Assembly: GCF_034047335.1 (NCBI RefSeq)
Contig: NZ_CP139137.1
Span: 1,364,001 to 1,428,000, forward strand
Reading direction: 5' to 3'
DNA: 64,000 nucleotides
Source of the DNA: Chryseobacterium sp. JJR-5R
Lineage (GTDB): Bacteria > Bacteroidota > Bacteroidia > Flavobacteriales > Weeksellaceae
Part shown: piece by piece, positions 41,589-52,267 of the stretch
Layout: every line of letters begins with the position of its first letter
Position numbering within the stretch: the first letter of the stretch is position 1
Program-made: the position numbers and the translations under genes
The notes under the pieces: model-generated
The model's input: only the letters and a program-made list of their open reading frames with translations
Told to the model about the DNA's origin: nothing
Database searches by the model: none

Positions 41589-42934
41589 GATTTTTTTTGT
41601 TTAGCATTAGGATTAAACTGAGGATCGTTAGGGTCGTACAGTCTCGGAACCATCTTGATCTGCCTTGTTAAAAGGAAAATAATTACCGAAGACAATGAGA
41701 AGAAAACGGCTGTGAAGAAATAGAAAGAATAATGTATGCCGGGCATTGGGGTTACCGCATCAACGGTTCTCATGATTCCGTAGATGATCCAGGGCTGCCT
41801 GCCGACTTCCGTTACGGTCCAGCCCGCTTCCAATGCAATGTACCCGAAGGGCATGGCGATTAAAAAGGTTCTCAGCAGCCATCTTTTGTCCAGCCATTCT
41901 TTTTTGAAAAATAAAGAATACAGATAAATCATTCCGATGACAATCATCACCACACCGAAGAAAATCATGGTCTGAAAGGCATAATGCACCACGGCAACGG
42001 GAGGCCATTCGTCCCGGGGGAAATCATTCAGGCCCTTTACCTCATGGTTGAAATCATTGGAAACCAGAAAGCTCAGTACCTTCGGGATCTTGATGGCGTA
42101 TTTTACTTCGCCTTTTTCCTCATCAGGAATTCCGCCGATAATAAAAGCGGCACCTTTTTCTGTTTTAAAATGCGCTTCCATGGCAGCCAGTTTAATAGGC
42201 TGCCTTTCCGCCACTGATTTTGCTGCGGTATCTCCGGTTAAAGGGGCTCCGAAGGCACCGATCATGGCAAACCCTGCTGCAATCCTGAATGCTTTGGTAT
42301 GGAATTCAACATTTTTCTTTTTCAGGATTAAAAAGGCATGGACGCCTGCAACGGCAAATCCGGTAGCACAGAAAGCAGCAACGGTCATGTGGAGCGCCTG
42401 CGAAAACCAGGCATCATTGAACATGGCTTTTATCGGGTCTATGTTCAAATATTGTCCGTTAACATAATCAAATCCTGCAGGTGAGTTCATCCATGCATTG
42501 GCGGCAACCACCAGGATCCCGGAGGCCAGTCCACTTACGCCCACCAGGAATCCGCAGAACCAGTGGAACCATTTATTGAAGCGGTCCCAGCCGTACAGGA
42601 AAAACCCGATGGCAATGGCTTCAATAAAGAAGGCGGTTCCTTCCAGAGAAAAAGGCATCCCGAAAATCGGGCCTGCATGTTTCATAAAGCTTGGCCAGAG
42701 TAGCCCCAGTTCAAAGGAAAGCATGGTTCCGGATACGGCGCCTGTGGCAAAAAGGATGGCTACCCCTTTGCTCCAGGCTTTGGTAAGCCCTTTATACACC
42801 TCATTTTTTGTTTTTAAATATTTCCAGTGTGCAAAAGCCATCAGGAAAGGCATTACCATACCGACACACGAGAAAATGATATGGAATCCGAGCGACATGG
42901 CCATCTGCGCGCGGGCAGCAAGAAAATCATCCAT
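41585..42934 (-). CDS. cydA: cytochrome bd oxidase subunit I
   Basis: A 449-residue membrane subunit holding hemes b558, b595 and d. The N-terminus MDDFLAARAQMAMSLGFHIIFSCVGM carries the conserved His-18-type ligand; QALHMTVAAFCATGFAVAGVHAFLI near 185 has another heme His, and GRQPWIIYGIMRT near 380 is the family signature. The periplasmic Q-loop is short. I start at 42934; an upstream ATG at 42967 would add 11 residues unlike the family. First gene of the cydAB operon. Confidence 0.94.
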   Translation of the reverse strand: MDDFLAARAQMAMSLGFHIIFSCVGMVMPFLMAFAHWKYLKTKNEVYKGLTKAWSKGVAILFATGAVSGTMLSFELGLLWPSFMKHAGPIFGMPFSLEGTAFFIEAIAIGFFLYGWDRFNKWFHWFCGFLVGVSGLASGILVVAANAWMNSPAGFDYVNGQYLNIDPIKAMFNDAWFSQALHMTVAAFCATGFAVAGVHAFLILKKKNVEFHTKAFRIAAGFAMIGAFGAPLTGDTAAKSVAERQPIKLAAMEAHFKTEKGAAFIIGGIPDEEKGEVKYAIKIPKVLSFLVSNDFNHEVKGLNDFPRDEWPPVAVVHYAFQTMIFFGVVMIVIGMIYLYSLFFKKEWLDKRWLLRTFLIAMPFGYIALEAGWTVTEVGRQPWIIYGIMRTVDAVTPMPGIHYSFYFFTAVFFSLSSVIIFLLTRQIKMVPRLYDPNDPQFNPNAKQKKS

Positions 42935-43084
42935 ACTATCAACTTTTAAGCAAATAAATGTAAGCATAAATTAAAGATATCCGATATGATTTACAACAGC
43001 ATCCGTTTAAAGAATAGGTTTTAACTTTGTTTTCTTTCCCAATAAATCACTTCTGATTCCTATGGAAAAGCTGTGTTTTTTTGA

Positions 43085-45097
<2,013 letters not shown>

Positions 45098-45124
45098 GTA
45101 AATTTTCATACATAATATTTATAA

Positions 45125-45151
45125 AGACTTCAGAAATGGAGTCTTTTTTAT
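45125..45151 (+). terminator. terminator of gyrB
   Basis: AAAGACT (45125-45131) pairs with AGTCTTT (45142-45148), extended by TC/GG wobble pairs, followed by T. It lies 27 bp after the gyrB stop. Confidence 0.75.
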
Positions 45152-45219
45152 TTAGTAATCTTACCGTAAACGCTTAAAATCTGAATTCAACACCAACGTG
45201 ATAAAAATAAAAACTCCTA

Positions 45220-45390
45220 AGAGCCTGTTTAAGAATTATAGCCTTACATTTTTATAGCAGATTTAAATTTTATTCAGGAATATACGTTCGCAGATTTAGC
45301 AAATTCAGCAGATTTTTATTGGTATCCAGATCTGCGCAATCATTTTAACTCGCGAAAAATTATACTTGTAACTAAATTTAAATAGGCTCT
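45220..45390. repeat. MITE-like element with terminal inverted repeats
   Basis: AGAGCCTGTTTAAG (45220-45233) and TTTAAATAGGCTCT (45377-45390) are inverted repeats matching at 12 of 14 positions, bounding a 171-bp non-coding stretch. Inside, CGCAGATTT and AGATCTGCG form an inner inverted pair around short repeats of the type GCAGATTTAGCAAATTCAGC. There is no ORF. The layout is that of a miniature inverted-repeat element; no target-site duplication is clear, and no second copy is in the window. Confidence 0.5.
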
Positions 45391-45524
45391 GAATCAATTT
45401 TTATATGTTGTTTTTTAAATTAAAAGTTTAATTATCAGTTTATTTCGGATTTTATACTTTGTTTGATTAAAATTAATTTTAACAGTCTTTAAGATTTCGT
45501 TATTTTTGCTAAATTTTAATAACT

Positions 45525-47420
45525 ATGATGAAAATACTTTTTATTGGAGCGCTTTCCGTGACTTCATTTTATTATGCCCAAAACTATCCGGTCGCTGCCA
45601 TTCCTGAAAATCTCAAAAAGAATGCAGGTGCAGTAGTGAGAAATGAGAACACTACAGTTGAAATCAATAAAATTGATGATATTGTTTATAAAAAATCATC
45701 TGTAATAACAGTTCTCAGTAAGGATGCCATCAATTATTCACTCCCCAGGATTTCTTATGAAAAAGGGGATAATGTCTCTAATGTAAAGGTGGTGATTTAC
45801 GATGAAAAAGGGGCTAAAGTAAAAAGCTATTCGAAAAGTGATTTTACGGATATTGCGGCAAACCCACAGGGCACTTTTTACTCGAACAGCAGAATGCTTG
45901 TTCTTCCTTTTACTTCTTCCAGCTTTCCCTATACCGTAGAATTCAGCTATGAACTGGGCAATGAAAATACAGTTTTTATTCCTGATTTTATCCCTTTTTA
46001 TGATTATAATATTTCATTGGAAGAAAGTAATTTCAGGATTATCAATAAATCCGGAATCAATCTCCGTTCAAAAATATATGAGTCTCCATTCAATTATACT
46101 TCTGTGAATGTAAAATCAGACGGGGAAAATAAATCATACAGCTACAAGAATATTCCGGCAATTGACAATGGCAATGCTGTACCCTCTCCTCAGCGGATTA
46201 TGCCCAAGGTAAGTTTTTCTTTAGATAAATTCAATCTGGAAGGCAGGCAGGGAACTATTGCTTCCTGGAAAGATTTCGGGATGTGGTATTACCAGAATCT
46301 ACTGACGCCTGTTTCCATTTCTACCCCTCAGATAAAAGCAGAAGTTGCTTCCTTACATTTATCAGGAACTACAGAAGAGAAAGTGAAGAAAATATACCAG
46401 TATATGCAGAATAAGACCCGGTATATTTTTGTGGCCTTGGGAATCGGCGGTTGGCAGCCTATGATGCCGGATGAGGTTCAGAAAAAAGGCTATGGCGATT
46501 GTAAAGGTCTTACCAATTACATGAGGACACTTCTGGATGAAGCCGGAATACCGTCATATTATGCTATTATCAATTCAACCCCTTCGCCCGTGGACTTTGA
46601 TAAAGATTTTCCTAAGATGGCAGGGAATCATGTTATTCTGATGGTTCCTACCGAAAAAGGAAACATCTGGCTGGAAAATACATCACAGCAAATCGCCTTC
46701 AACCATCTGGGATACAGCACCACAGACAGAAATGTTCTTATGGTAAAACCGGACGGTATTGATATTATGCAGACACCCATCTCCTCTGCCGAAGAAAATA
46801 AAGAAAAACAGACTCTCTATATTAAATTAAATCCCGATAAGACCATTACAGGAAAGGGCAATTTTTCTTATAAAGGAATGCAGTATGATGTCAATATGAT
46901 GTATCTTATGCTTCAGGAGAAGGAAAAAATTGATGTGATGAAAAAAGTATTTTCAACATTAAATTTTGAAAATCTTGAAATGAAAGATTTTAATAATGAT
47001 AAAAATCTGGCAGCAATAGATTTTAATCTGGATTTCAAAGCTTCCAATTATTCAAAACCGGTTGGCAACAGTTTTATTTTCAGGGCTGTGCCTTTATATA
47101 AAGACGGTATTTATTATGAAGACTCTGCCAGAGATCTTCCTTTCGAAAATAGATTTTCTTATCAGGACGAGTATGAAATTACCTATGAGTTACCACAAAA
47201 TTATTATATTGAAGAAATGCCTCAGAATGGCAATGTTACTTCAGAATTCGGCTCATATAAGGTTTCTTTTGAAAAGCAGGAAAATAAATTAGTGGTAAAA
47301 AGATCAATACAGATTAATAAAGGCATTTATCCCAAAGAAAAATACAACGATTATGTAAGCTTCAGAAGAAAAATTCTAAATGCTGATAATTCAAAAATTT
47401 TAATGTCTTTAAAATCCTAA
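45525..47420 (+). CDS. exported DUF3857/transglutaminase-like protein, catalytic Cys present
   Basis: A 631-residue exported protein (signal peptide through SFYYAQ). Residues about 60-240 are a DUF3857 beta-rich domain (NVKVVIYDEKGAKVKSY); about 280-420 is a transglutaminase-like domain with Cys in KKGYGDCKGLTNYMRTLLDEAG near 325 and His in AGNHVILMVPTEKG near 365; the last 150 residues are a beta-rich C-terminal domain. Enzymatic residues look intact, unlike its two neighbours. Transglutaminase-like proteins of this type are probably peptidases or cross-linkers at the cell surface. A -7 element TATTTTTG precedes it. The ATG two codons downstream is an alternative. Confidence 0.85.
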   Translation: MMKILFIGALSVTSFYYAQNYPVAAIPENLKKNAGAVVRNENTTVEINKIDDIVYKKSSVITVLSKDAINYSLPRISYEKGDNVSNVKVVIYDEKGAKVKSYSKSDFTDIAANPQGTFYSNSRMLVLPFTSSSFPYTVEFSYELGNENTVFIPDFIPFYDYNISLEESNFRIINKSGINLRSKIYESPFNYTSVNVKSDGENKSYSYKNIPAIDNGNAVPSPQRIMPKVSFSLDKFNLEGRQGTIASWKDFGMWYYQNLLTPVSISTPQIKAEVASLHLSGTTEEKVKKIYQYMQNKTRYIFVALGIGGWQPMMPDEVQKKGYGDCKGLTNYMRTLLDEAGIPSYYAIINSTPSPVDFDKDFPKMAGNHVILMVPTEKGNIWLENTSQQIAFNHLGYSTTDRNVLMVKPDGIDIMQTPISSAEENKEKQTLYIKLNPDKTITGKGNFSYKGMQYDVNMMYLMLQEKEKIDVMKKVFSTLNFENLEMKDFNNDKNLAAIDFNLDFKASNYSKPVGNSFIFRAVPLYKDGIYYEDSARDLPFENRFSYQDEYEITYELPQNYYIEEMPQNGNVTSEFGSYKVSFEKQENKLVVKRSIQINKGIYPKEKYNDYVSFRRKILNADNSKILMSLKS

Positions 47421-47440
47421 AAACTAAAACTATTTTAAAA

Positions 47441-49357
47441 ATGATGAAAACATTACATAGATTAAGCCTGATATCAGTATTGATTGTCAACGTATGTCTT
47501 TCTCAGGAACATAAATTTCTTGTTTATCCAAAATTCGATGAAGCAGACCTTAAAAAAACACATTCCCTGATTGAAAAAGATGCTCCTGCCGAGATACTTT
47601 ATAATAGTGTAAGATATAATATTAAGGATATTTCTTGCGAAAAAACCGTTTATTCTAAAATTAAAATATATGATAAAAAGAGATGTGATGAGTGGTTAAA
47701 TATCGAAATTCCGGTTATGAGTGGCGAAATGATGTCAGATTTTGAAGTCAATGTGTATAATTATCCAGATAATAAAATAGACAAAGTAACCATTAATAAA
47801 AAGGATCAACTTAAAGAAAATGTTGTAAAAGGATTAAAATTTTACAAATTGGCTATTCCAAATGTTAAAGATGGATCTGTAATAGAATATTCATATAAAG
47901 TGACCACAGGTATATTTAACGTCACTCATTATCTTCAACAGAATATTCCTGTGGTTTATCAGGAATATAATTTGGAATATCCTGATTCAATTACTTATAT
48001 ATTTAATACTACAGGTAATAATTTTAAACCGAGATATCATGTTTCCACTTTAGAAGACAGATTAGGAATGGGATACAATATTTTCAGATTCGGATATGAA
48101 AATATGAAATCCAGCGGAAAAGAATTATTTGTAAAAAATTCAGATCGTTACAGAGCGCGTATAAAACCGGAAGTAAAAAGATATGCTACAAAATATTTTA
48201 CTTACGATACTGCTGAAAATTGGAATAAAGTGTCAGAAAGACTTTATGATAATGAAAATTTTGGAGGATTTCTAAAAAGTAATGTTAAAGATGTAATTCC
48301 TGAAAATATCAAAAATTTCTATGATCCGCTTGAAAGAGCCAATAAGATTTTTGATTTTGTAAAAGCTAATTATAAATGGAACAGACAATATGGTGTAATC
48401 ACCAGTCAAAATTCAAGACAATTGATAAAGTTAAAATCAGGTAATTCAGCAGATGTCAATTTATTTTTGGCAGCACTTTTGAGAAATGCCGGACTTAAGG
48501 CGGATCCCCTTCTGATTTCAACAGTTGATAACGGAATTTTAAATATCACTACTCCGAATATCAATAATCTCAACCATGTTATCGTTTCCGTTAATATCAA
48601 TAACCAAATCTATTTTTATGATGCTACGTCGTTTAATTCCAAAGTCAACATGCTTCCTGAAAGGGATTGGAATGACTTCGGAATCTTAACAGAAAAAGGA
48701 AAAGGTACAGATTTATCATTTTCCAATACAAATACCAGCAAAAAGGATTTATTTATTAAAGCAAATCTTGATGTTGAAAATACAGAAATTAAAGGAAATT
48801 TTACACAAATAACAAACGGATTATATGCTATTGAATCCTATGATGAATATGACCTAAACAAGGACAAATACAACCAAGCCTTTAAAACGGATTTTGGGAC
48901 GGATGTTAAAGAGGTAAATTCAAGACTGCTTGATAATGGAGACTTTGAATCCCAGATGAAATTCTCAAGCAATACTTTAATAGATGTTATAGGCAGTAAA
49001 ATCATTCTTAATCCTCTTCTGTTCCTTACGGTTGGAAATGAACAATTTGATCAAACCGAAGAAAGAAAAAATCAGATAGACTTTATCTCAGCATTTACAA
49101 GGGAAAAAAGAGTGGAAATTACAATTCCAGACGGATATAAAGTTTCAGACCTTCCGAAGCCAAAAAAGATTGTAACTGATGATAAAGAAATATCTTATAC
49201 ATACAAAGTACACTTTGCAGATAATAAAATTACTGTACTTTCGAAAGTAGACGTTCTTAGTCAAAATTATCCCAAAGAGTATTATCCTTTTTTCAAGCAA
49301 ATCTGGAAAATCATTTCAGACAGTGAAAACCAGGTCATCAGTTTGATTAAAAATTAA
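47441..49357 (+). CDS. exported DUF3857 protein, transglutaminase Cys lost (AT-rich)
   Basis: A 638-residue exported protein (signal peptide through NVCLSQ) colinear with the gene at 49381-51312: FLVYPKFDEADLKK, DAPAEILYNSVRYNI, IPNVKDGSVIEYSYKV and PKEYYPFFKQIWKI recur there. In the transglutaminase-like region the Cys position reads GNSADVNLFLAALLRNAGLKADP, so the nucleophile is gone; a His-Asp pair (NHVIVSV, FYDATS) remains. It is clearly more AT-rich than both flanking paralogues (many AAT, ATT, AAA codons). Probably a non-catalytic surface or periplasmic protein. It is 20 bp downstream of the preceding gene. Confidence 0.8.
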   Translation: MMKTLHRLSLISVLIVNVCLSQEHKFLVYPKFDEADLKKTHSLIEKDAPAEILYNSVRYNIKDISCEKTVYSKIKIYDKKRCDEWLNIEIPVMSGEMMSDFEVNVYNYPDNKIDKVTINKKDQLKENVVKGLKFYKLAIPNVKDGSVIEYSYKVTTGIFNVTHYLQQNIPVVYQEYNLEYPDSITYIFNTTGNNFKPRYHVSTLEDRLGMGYNIFRFGYENMKSSGKELFVKNSDRYRARIKPEVKRYATKYFTYDTAENWNKVSERLYDNENFGGFLKSNVKDVIPENIKNFYDPLERANKIFDFVKANYKWNRQYGVITSQNSRQLIKLKSGNSADVNLFLAALLRNAGLKADPLLISTVDNGILNITTPNINNLNHVIVSVNINNQIYFYDATSFNSKVNMLPERDWNDFGILTEKGKGTDLSFSNTNTSKKDLFIKANLDVENTEIKGNFTQITNGLYAIESYDEYDLNKDKYNQAFKTDFGTDVKEVNSRLLDNGDFESQMKFSSNTLIDVIGSKIILNPLLFLTVGNEQFDQTEERKNQIDFISAFTREKRVEITIPDGYKVSDLPKPKKIVTDDKEISYTYKVHFADNKITVLSKVDVLSQNYPKEYYPFFKQIWKIISDSENQVISLIKN

Positions 49358-49380
49358 GATCAATAACATTTAAATTACCC

Positions 49381-51312
49381 ATGAAAAAAATCCTCCTTCT
49401 GGCATTCTGTTCAGTGAATTTTATATTTGTTGAAGCGCAGAAACACCGGTTCCTTGAACCCCCTGAATTCAGTGACGCCGATTTATCAAAACAGAAATCG
49501 GCACTGGATGAAAATGCTCCGGCAGAAATTCTATACAAATCCCTGCACTTCAGTATCGACAACAACACGGGCAACCTTGTAAAAAAAGCATTTTACAGGG
49601 TAAAGATCTATGATAAGGATAAAGCGGAAGACTGGCTGAATCTTGAGGTGCCCCTTTATCAGAACGGAAGCAGCCAGGAAACACTTTCCAAAATGAAAGC
49701 CTTTACTTATAACCTTGAAAACGGGGTTTCGGTGACCACAAAAGTTGATAAGAGCTCAAAATACAAAAGTAAAGAAAGCAAGTACGTATCAATCAGTAAA
49801 TTTGCTTTTCCGAATGTGAAAAACGGATCGGTAATCGAATACCAGTATGAAGTGAATTCTCCGTTCCGGTTTATTGTGCCGGAAATCTTAATTGAAACCG
49901 ATACGCCTTCCCTGTATACCGAATATGTTCTGGACAGCCCTTCCAATATTGCCTATAATGTGAACTATACCGGCTTTCTGAACCCTAAGCACCGGGAAGT
50001 GGAGGAGAAGACAATGTATGGCGTGAACTACAGGACATACCGGTTCGGCTATGAAAATGTAAAAGGCTTTAAAAGTGAGAAGTTCGTCAATAATGACATG
50101 AATTACCGGACAAAAATAAGTGCAGAGCTGCATTCCACCAATTTCCGGGAACTGAAACTGTATTCTTCATCCTGGGAGCAGATCAAAGAAAGGCTGTATG
50201 AAAATGAGGACTTCGGAGGAGAATTGAAGAAGACGAAACTGGCCAAGGAACATATGCCGTCCGGGATTTCAGGAATAACGGATGAAATGGCAAAAGCCAA
50301 TGCCGTTTTTAACTATGTGAAAAACACGTTCACATGGAATAAAGACCGCGGGATTTATACGGAAGACGGTATTAAAAAAATGCTGGAAACCAAAACAGGG
50401 AATGCTGCCGAAATTAATCTTTTTCTGGTAATGCTGCTGCGTGAATCAGGAATCAAAGCAGATCCGCTTACCATTTCCACAGTAAGCAACGGCCTGATTA
50501 ACGTTGCCTCGCCCAATGTCTCCAACATGAACTTTGTGATTGCGGCAATCAAGACAAAAGACGGCTTCCATTTATTTGATGCTACGGCAAAACAGTCTTC
50601 AATAGACCAGCTGCCTCCGAGGGACTGGAACCAGTTCGGGGTTTTAATGGCCAAGGACAAAGTACAGCAGCTGTCCATGGTGAATGCCAAAACAAGCTTT
50701 ACCTATCTTACGGCGCAGGCAAAAATCAACGATGACGGAAGCATTTCAGGAACCTATTCGGACCGCGATACAGGAACATACGCTATGTTTGCCAAAGAAA
50801 ATTATGATGATAATGCCGACAAGTACAGGAAACAGTACAAAGATAACTTTGCCATAGATTTCAATGATATAGATTCTAAAGTCCTGGAAAACGGGGACTT
50901 TGAAAGTACCATGAAGTTCTCTTCAGAAAACCTGATTGATAAAATAGGAAAGAAAATGATCATCAACCCGATGCTGTTCCTGAGCAAAAATTCCAATGAA
51001 TTTGACCAGACAGACGCGCGGAAATACCTGATTGATTTCACGTCGCCCTTTACCCGCGTAAAAAAGATTGTCCTGGAAATCCCGGACGGCTATACCATTG
51101 AGGAAATGCCTAAAAACAAGAAAATCATTACCGATGACAAGGAGATTGAGTACAGCTACATTGCAGAACAGAAGGGCAGGACCCTGGAAGTGATTTCTAC
51201 CACAAAAGTCCTAAGCCCGAATTATCCCAAAGAATATTACCCCGCATTCAGGCAGATCTGGGGCGTTGCCTCCAAACAGGAAAACCAGGTAATAAGCCTG
51301 GTGAAAAAATAG
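49381..51312 (+). CDS. exported DUF3857 protein, transglutaminase residues lost
   Basis: A 643-residue exported protein (signal peptide through FVEAQ), paralogue of the preceding gene along its whole length. At the Cys position it reads GNAAEINLFLVMLLRESGIKADP, and the His is replaced as well (NFVIAAIKTKDGFHLFDAT), so two residues of the catalytic triad are missing. Codon use is that of the surrounding chromosome. It is 23 bp downstream of its paralogue and ends before a terminator at 51341, closing a three-gene unit. Confidence 0.8.
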   Translation: MKKILLLAFCSVNFIFVEAQKHRFLEPPEFSDADLSKQKSALDENAPAEILYKSLHFSIDNNTGNLVKKAFYRVKIYDKDKAEDWLNLEVPLYQNGSSQETLSKMKAFTYNLENGVSVTTKVDKSSKYKSKESKYVSISKFAFPNVKNGSVIEYQYEVNSPFRFIVPEILIETDTPSLYTEYVLDSPSNIAYNVNYTGFLNPKHREVEEKTMYGVNYRTYRFGYENVKGFKSEKFVNNDMNYRTKISAELHSTNFRELKLYSSSWEQIKERLYENEDFGGELKKTKLAKEHMPSGISGITDEMAKANAVFNYVKNTFTWNKDRGIYTEDGIKKMLETKTGNAAEINLFLVMLLRESGIKADPLTISTVSNGLINVASPNVSNMNFVIAAIKTKDGFHLFDATAKQSSIDQLPPRDWNQFGVLMAKDKVQQLSMVNAKTSFTYLTAQAKINDDGSISGTYSDRDTGTYAMFAKENYDDNADKYRKQYKDNFAIDFNDIDSKVLENGDFESTMKFSSENLIDKIGKKMIINPMLFLSKNSNEFDQTDARKYLIDFTSPFTRVKKIVLEIPDGYTIEEMPKNKKIITDDKEIEYSYIAEQKGRTLEVISTTKVLSPNYPKEYYPAFRQIWGVASKQENQVISLVKK

Positions 51313-51340
51313 AAAACCGATAAATTTAAGGATCACTATA

Positions 51341-51367
51341 AAACCATTCATTTTTTGAATGGTTTTT
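51341..51367 (+). terminator. terminator of the DUF3857 gene cluster
   Basis: AAACCATTCA (51341-51350) pairs with TGAATGGTTT (51356-51365) around TTTTT, running into T5. It lies 28 bp downstream of the third DUF3857 gene. Confidence 0.8.
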
Positions 51368-51395
51368 GCATGTAAGTAAGAAAGAAATTGCACTT

Positions 51396-52223
51396 ATGAA
51401 AAATACGTTTGCCGCTCTCGCACTATCTTCTTTCTTTATTTTTTCTGCCTGTAAGAAATCTGAAAGCTATACGGACCATACCGGTAAAACTGAAGTCAGC
51501 CGGCCGCAGGTATTTACAGTGGATTCCGTACAGGTAAAAGATTCCATACAGGTAAAAGATTCCCTTAAATTAAGGTATTATTCCAGGATGCTGGTTTTCC
51601 CGTCCATTAAGAATAAAAACCTGTTGGACAGTATTTATTTTGGGGATAAAAATATCCGGGATTTTTCTAAAAACGGACTTCACGCACTGCTTGAAAAAAA
51701 CAAAAACGAATATTTTGCTAAGGTCAAAAAAGATTCAAAAGACTTCCTTTCAGACTTTACATTCTCTGAGGAATGGTATTCCGATACGGGCATGAACATG
51801 AAATCCAACAAAAACGGTTATCTTCACATCGAATATGTCTGGGGTTCATACGAAGGCGGTGCTCATGATAATTACGGGTTTTCAGAAAGGGTATTCGACC
51901 TGAAGAACAATAAAAAAGTTGAGCTGAAAGACCTTACCTCCATGCCTGAAAGCAGACTGGAGGCACTTCTGATGAAAAACATCAACAAAATGAACAGCGG
52001 GACTACCGACAGCAGCGGGAAAGTCAATAATTCAGAAATGCTTCTGGTGGACGTAATCCCGGCTACGGAAAATTTTTATTTTGATGAAAAAAACCTGTAT
52101 TTCCATTACAGCCCTTATGAAATTGCAGCTTTTGCTGCAGGGGATATCACCATCCCGGTTTCATGGCAGGAACTTGGGGATACGGTAAATCCGGCATTCA
52201 AAGAAAGAATGAAAATTAACTGA
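51396..52223 (+). CDS. DUF3298-domain lipoprotein
   Basis: A 275-residue lipoprotein (lipobox FSAC). After a linker containing the repeated peptide VQVKDSI-QVKDSL, encoded by a tandem 18-bp repeat near 51529-51564, the body is a DUF4163/DUF3298 (RsiV-like) domain: HIEYVWGSYEGGAHDNYGFSERVFDLKNNKKVELKDL and the closing FYFDEKNLYFHYSPYEIAAFAAGDITIPVSW. RsiV binds lysozyme in Bacillus; for the Bacteroidota relatives the ligand is not known. The start at 51396 replaces one at 51366 upstream of the signal peptide. Confidence 0.82.
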   Translation: MKNTFAALALSSFFIFSACKKSESYTDHTGKTEVSRPQVFTVDSVQVKDSIQVKDSLKLRYYSRMLVFPSIKNKNLLDSIYFGDKNIRDFSKNGLHALLEKNKNEYFAKVKKDSKDFLSDFTFSEEWYSDTGMNMKSNKNGYLHIEYVWGSYEGGAHDNYGFSERVFDLKNNKKVELKDLTSMPESRLEALLMKNINKMNSGTTDSSGKVNNSEMLLVDVIPATENFYFDEKNLYFHYSPYEIAAFAAGDITIPVSWQELGDTVNPAFKERMKIN

Positions 52224-52227
52224 TATT

Positions 52228-52251
52228 AATGCTTTCCCATCCGGAAGCATT
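52228..52251 (+). terminator. compact stem-loop terminator between lipoprotein and kinase genes
   Basis: AATGCTTTC (52228-52236) pairs with GGAAGCATT (52243-52251) around CCATCC, one U-G pair, followed by TTTC. It begins 5 bp after the lipoprotein stop and ends just before the next gene's -7 element. Confidence 0.6.
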
Positions 52252-52254
52252 TTC

Positions 52255-52262
52255 TAATTTTG
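52255..52262 (+). promoter_or_regulatory. -7 element of the lipid-kinase gene
   Basis: TAATTTTG matches TAnnTTTG and ends 5 nt before the preferred ATG at 52268, implying a leaderless transcript if the start is right. Confidence 0.45.
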
Positions 52263-52267
52263 CATCC

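Noticed and set aside
42048..42974. Long plus-strand frames antisense to cydA (139 and 158 residues)
   Set aside because: They mirror the conserved transmembrane codons of cydA and have no start context or promoter.
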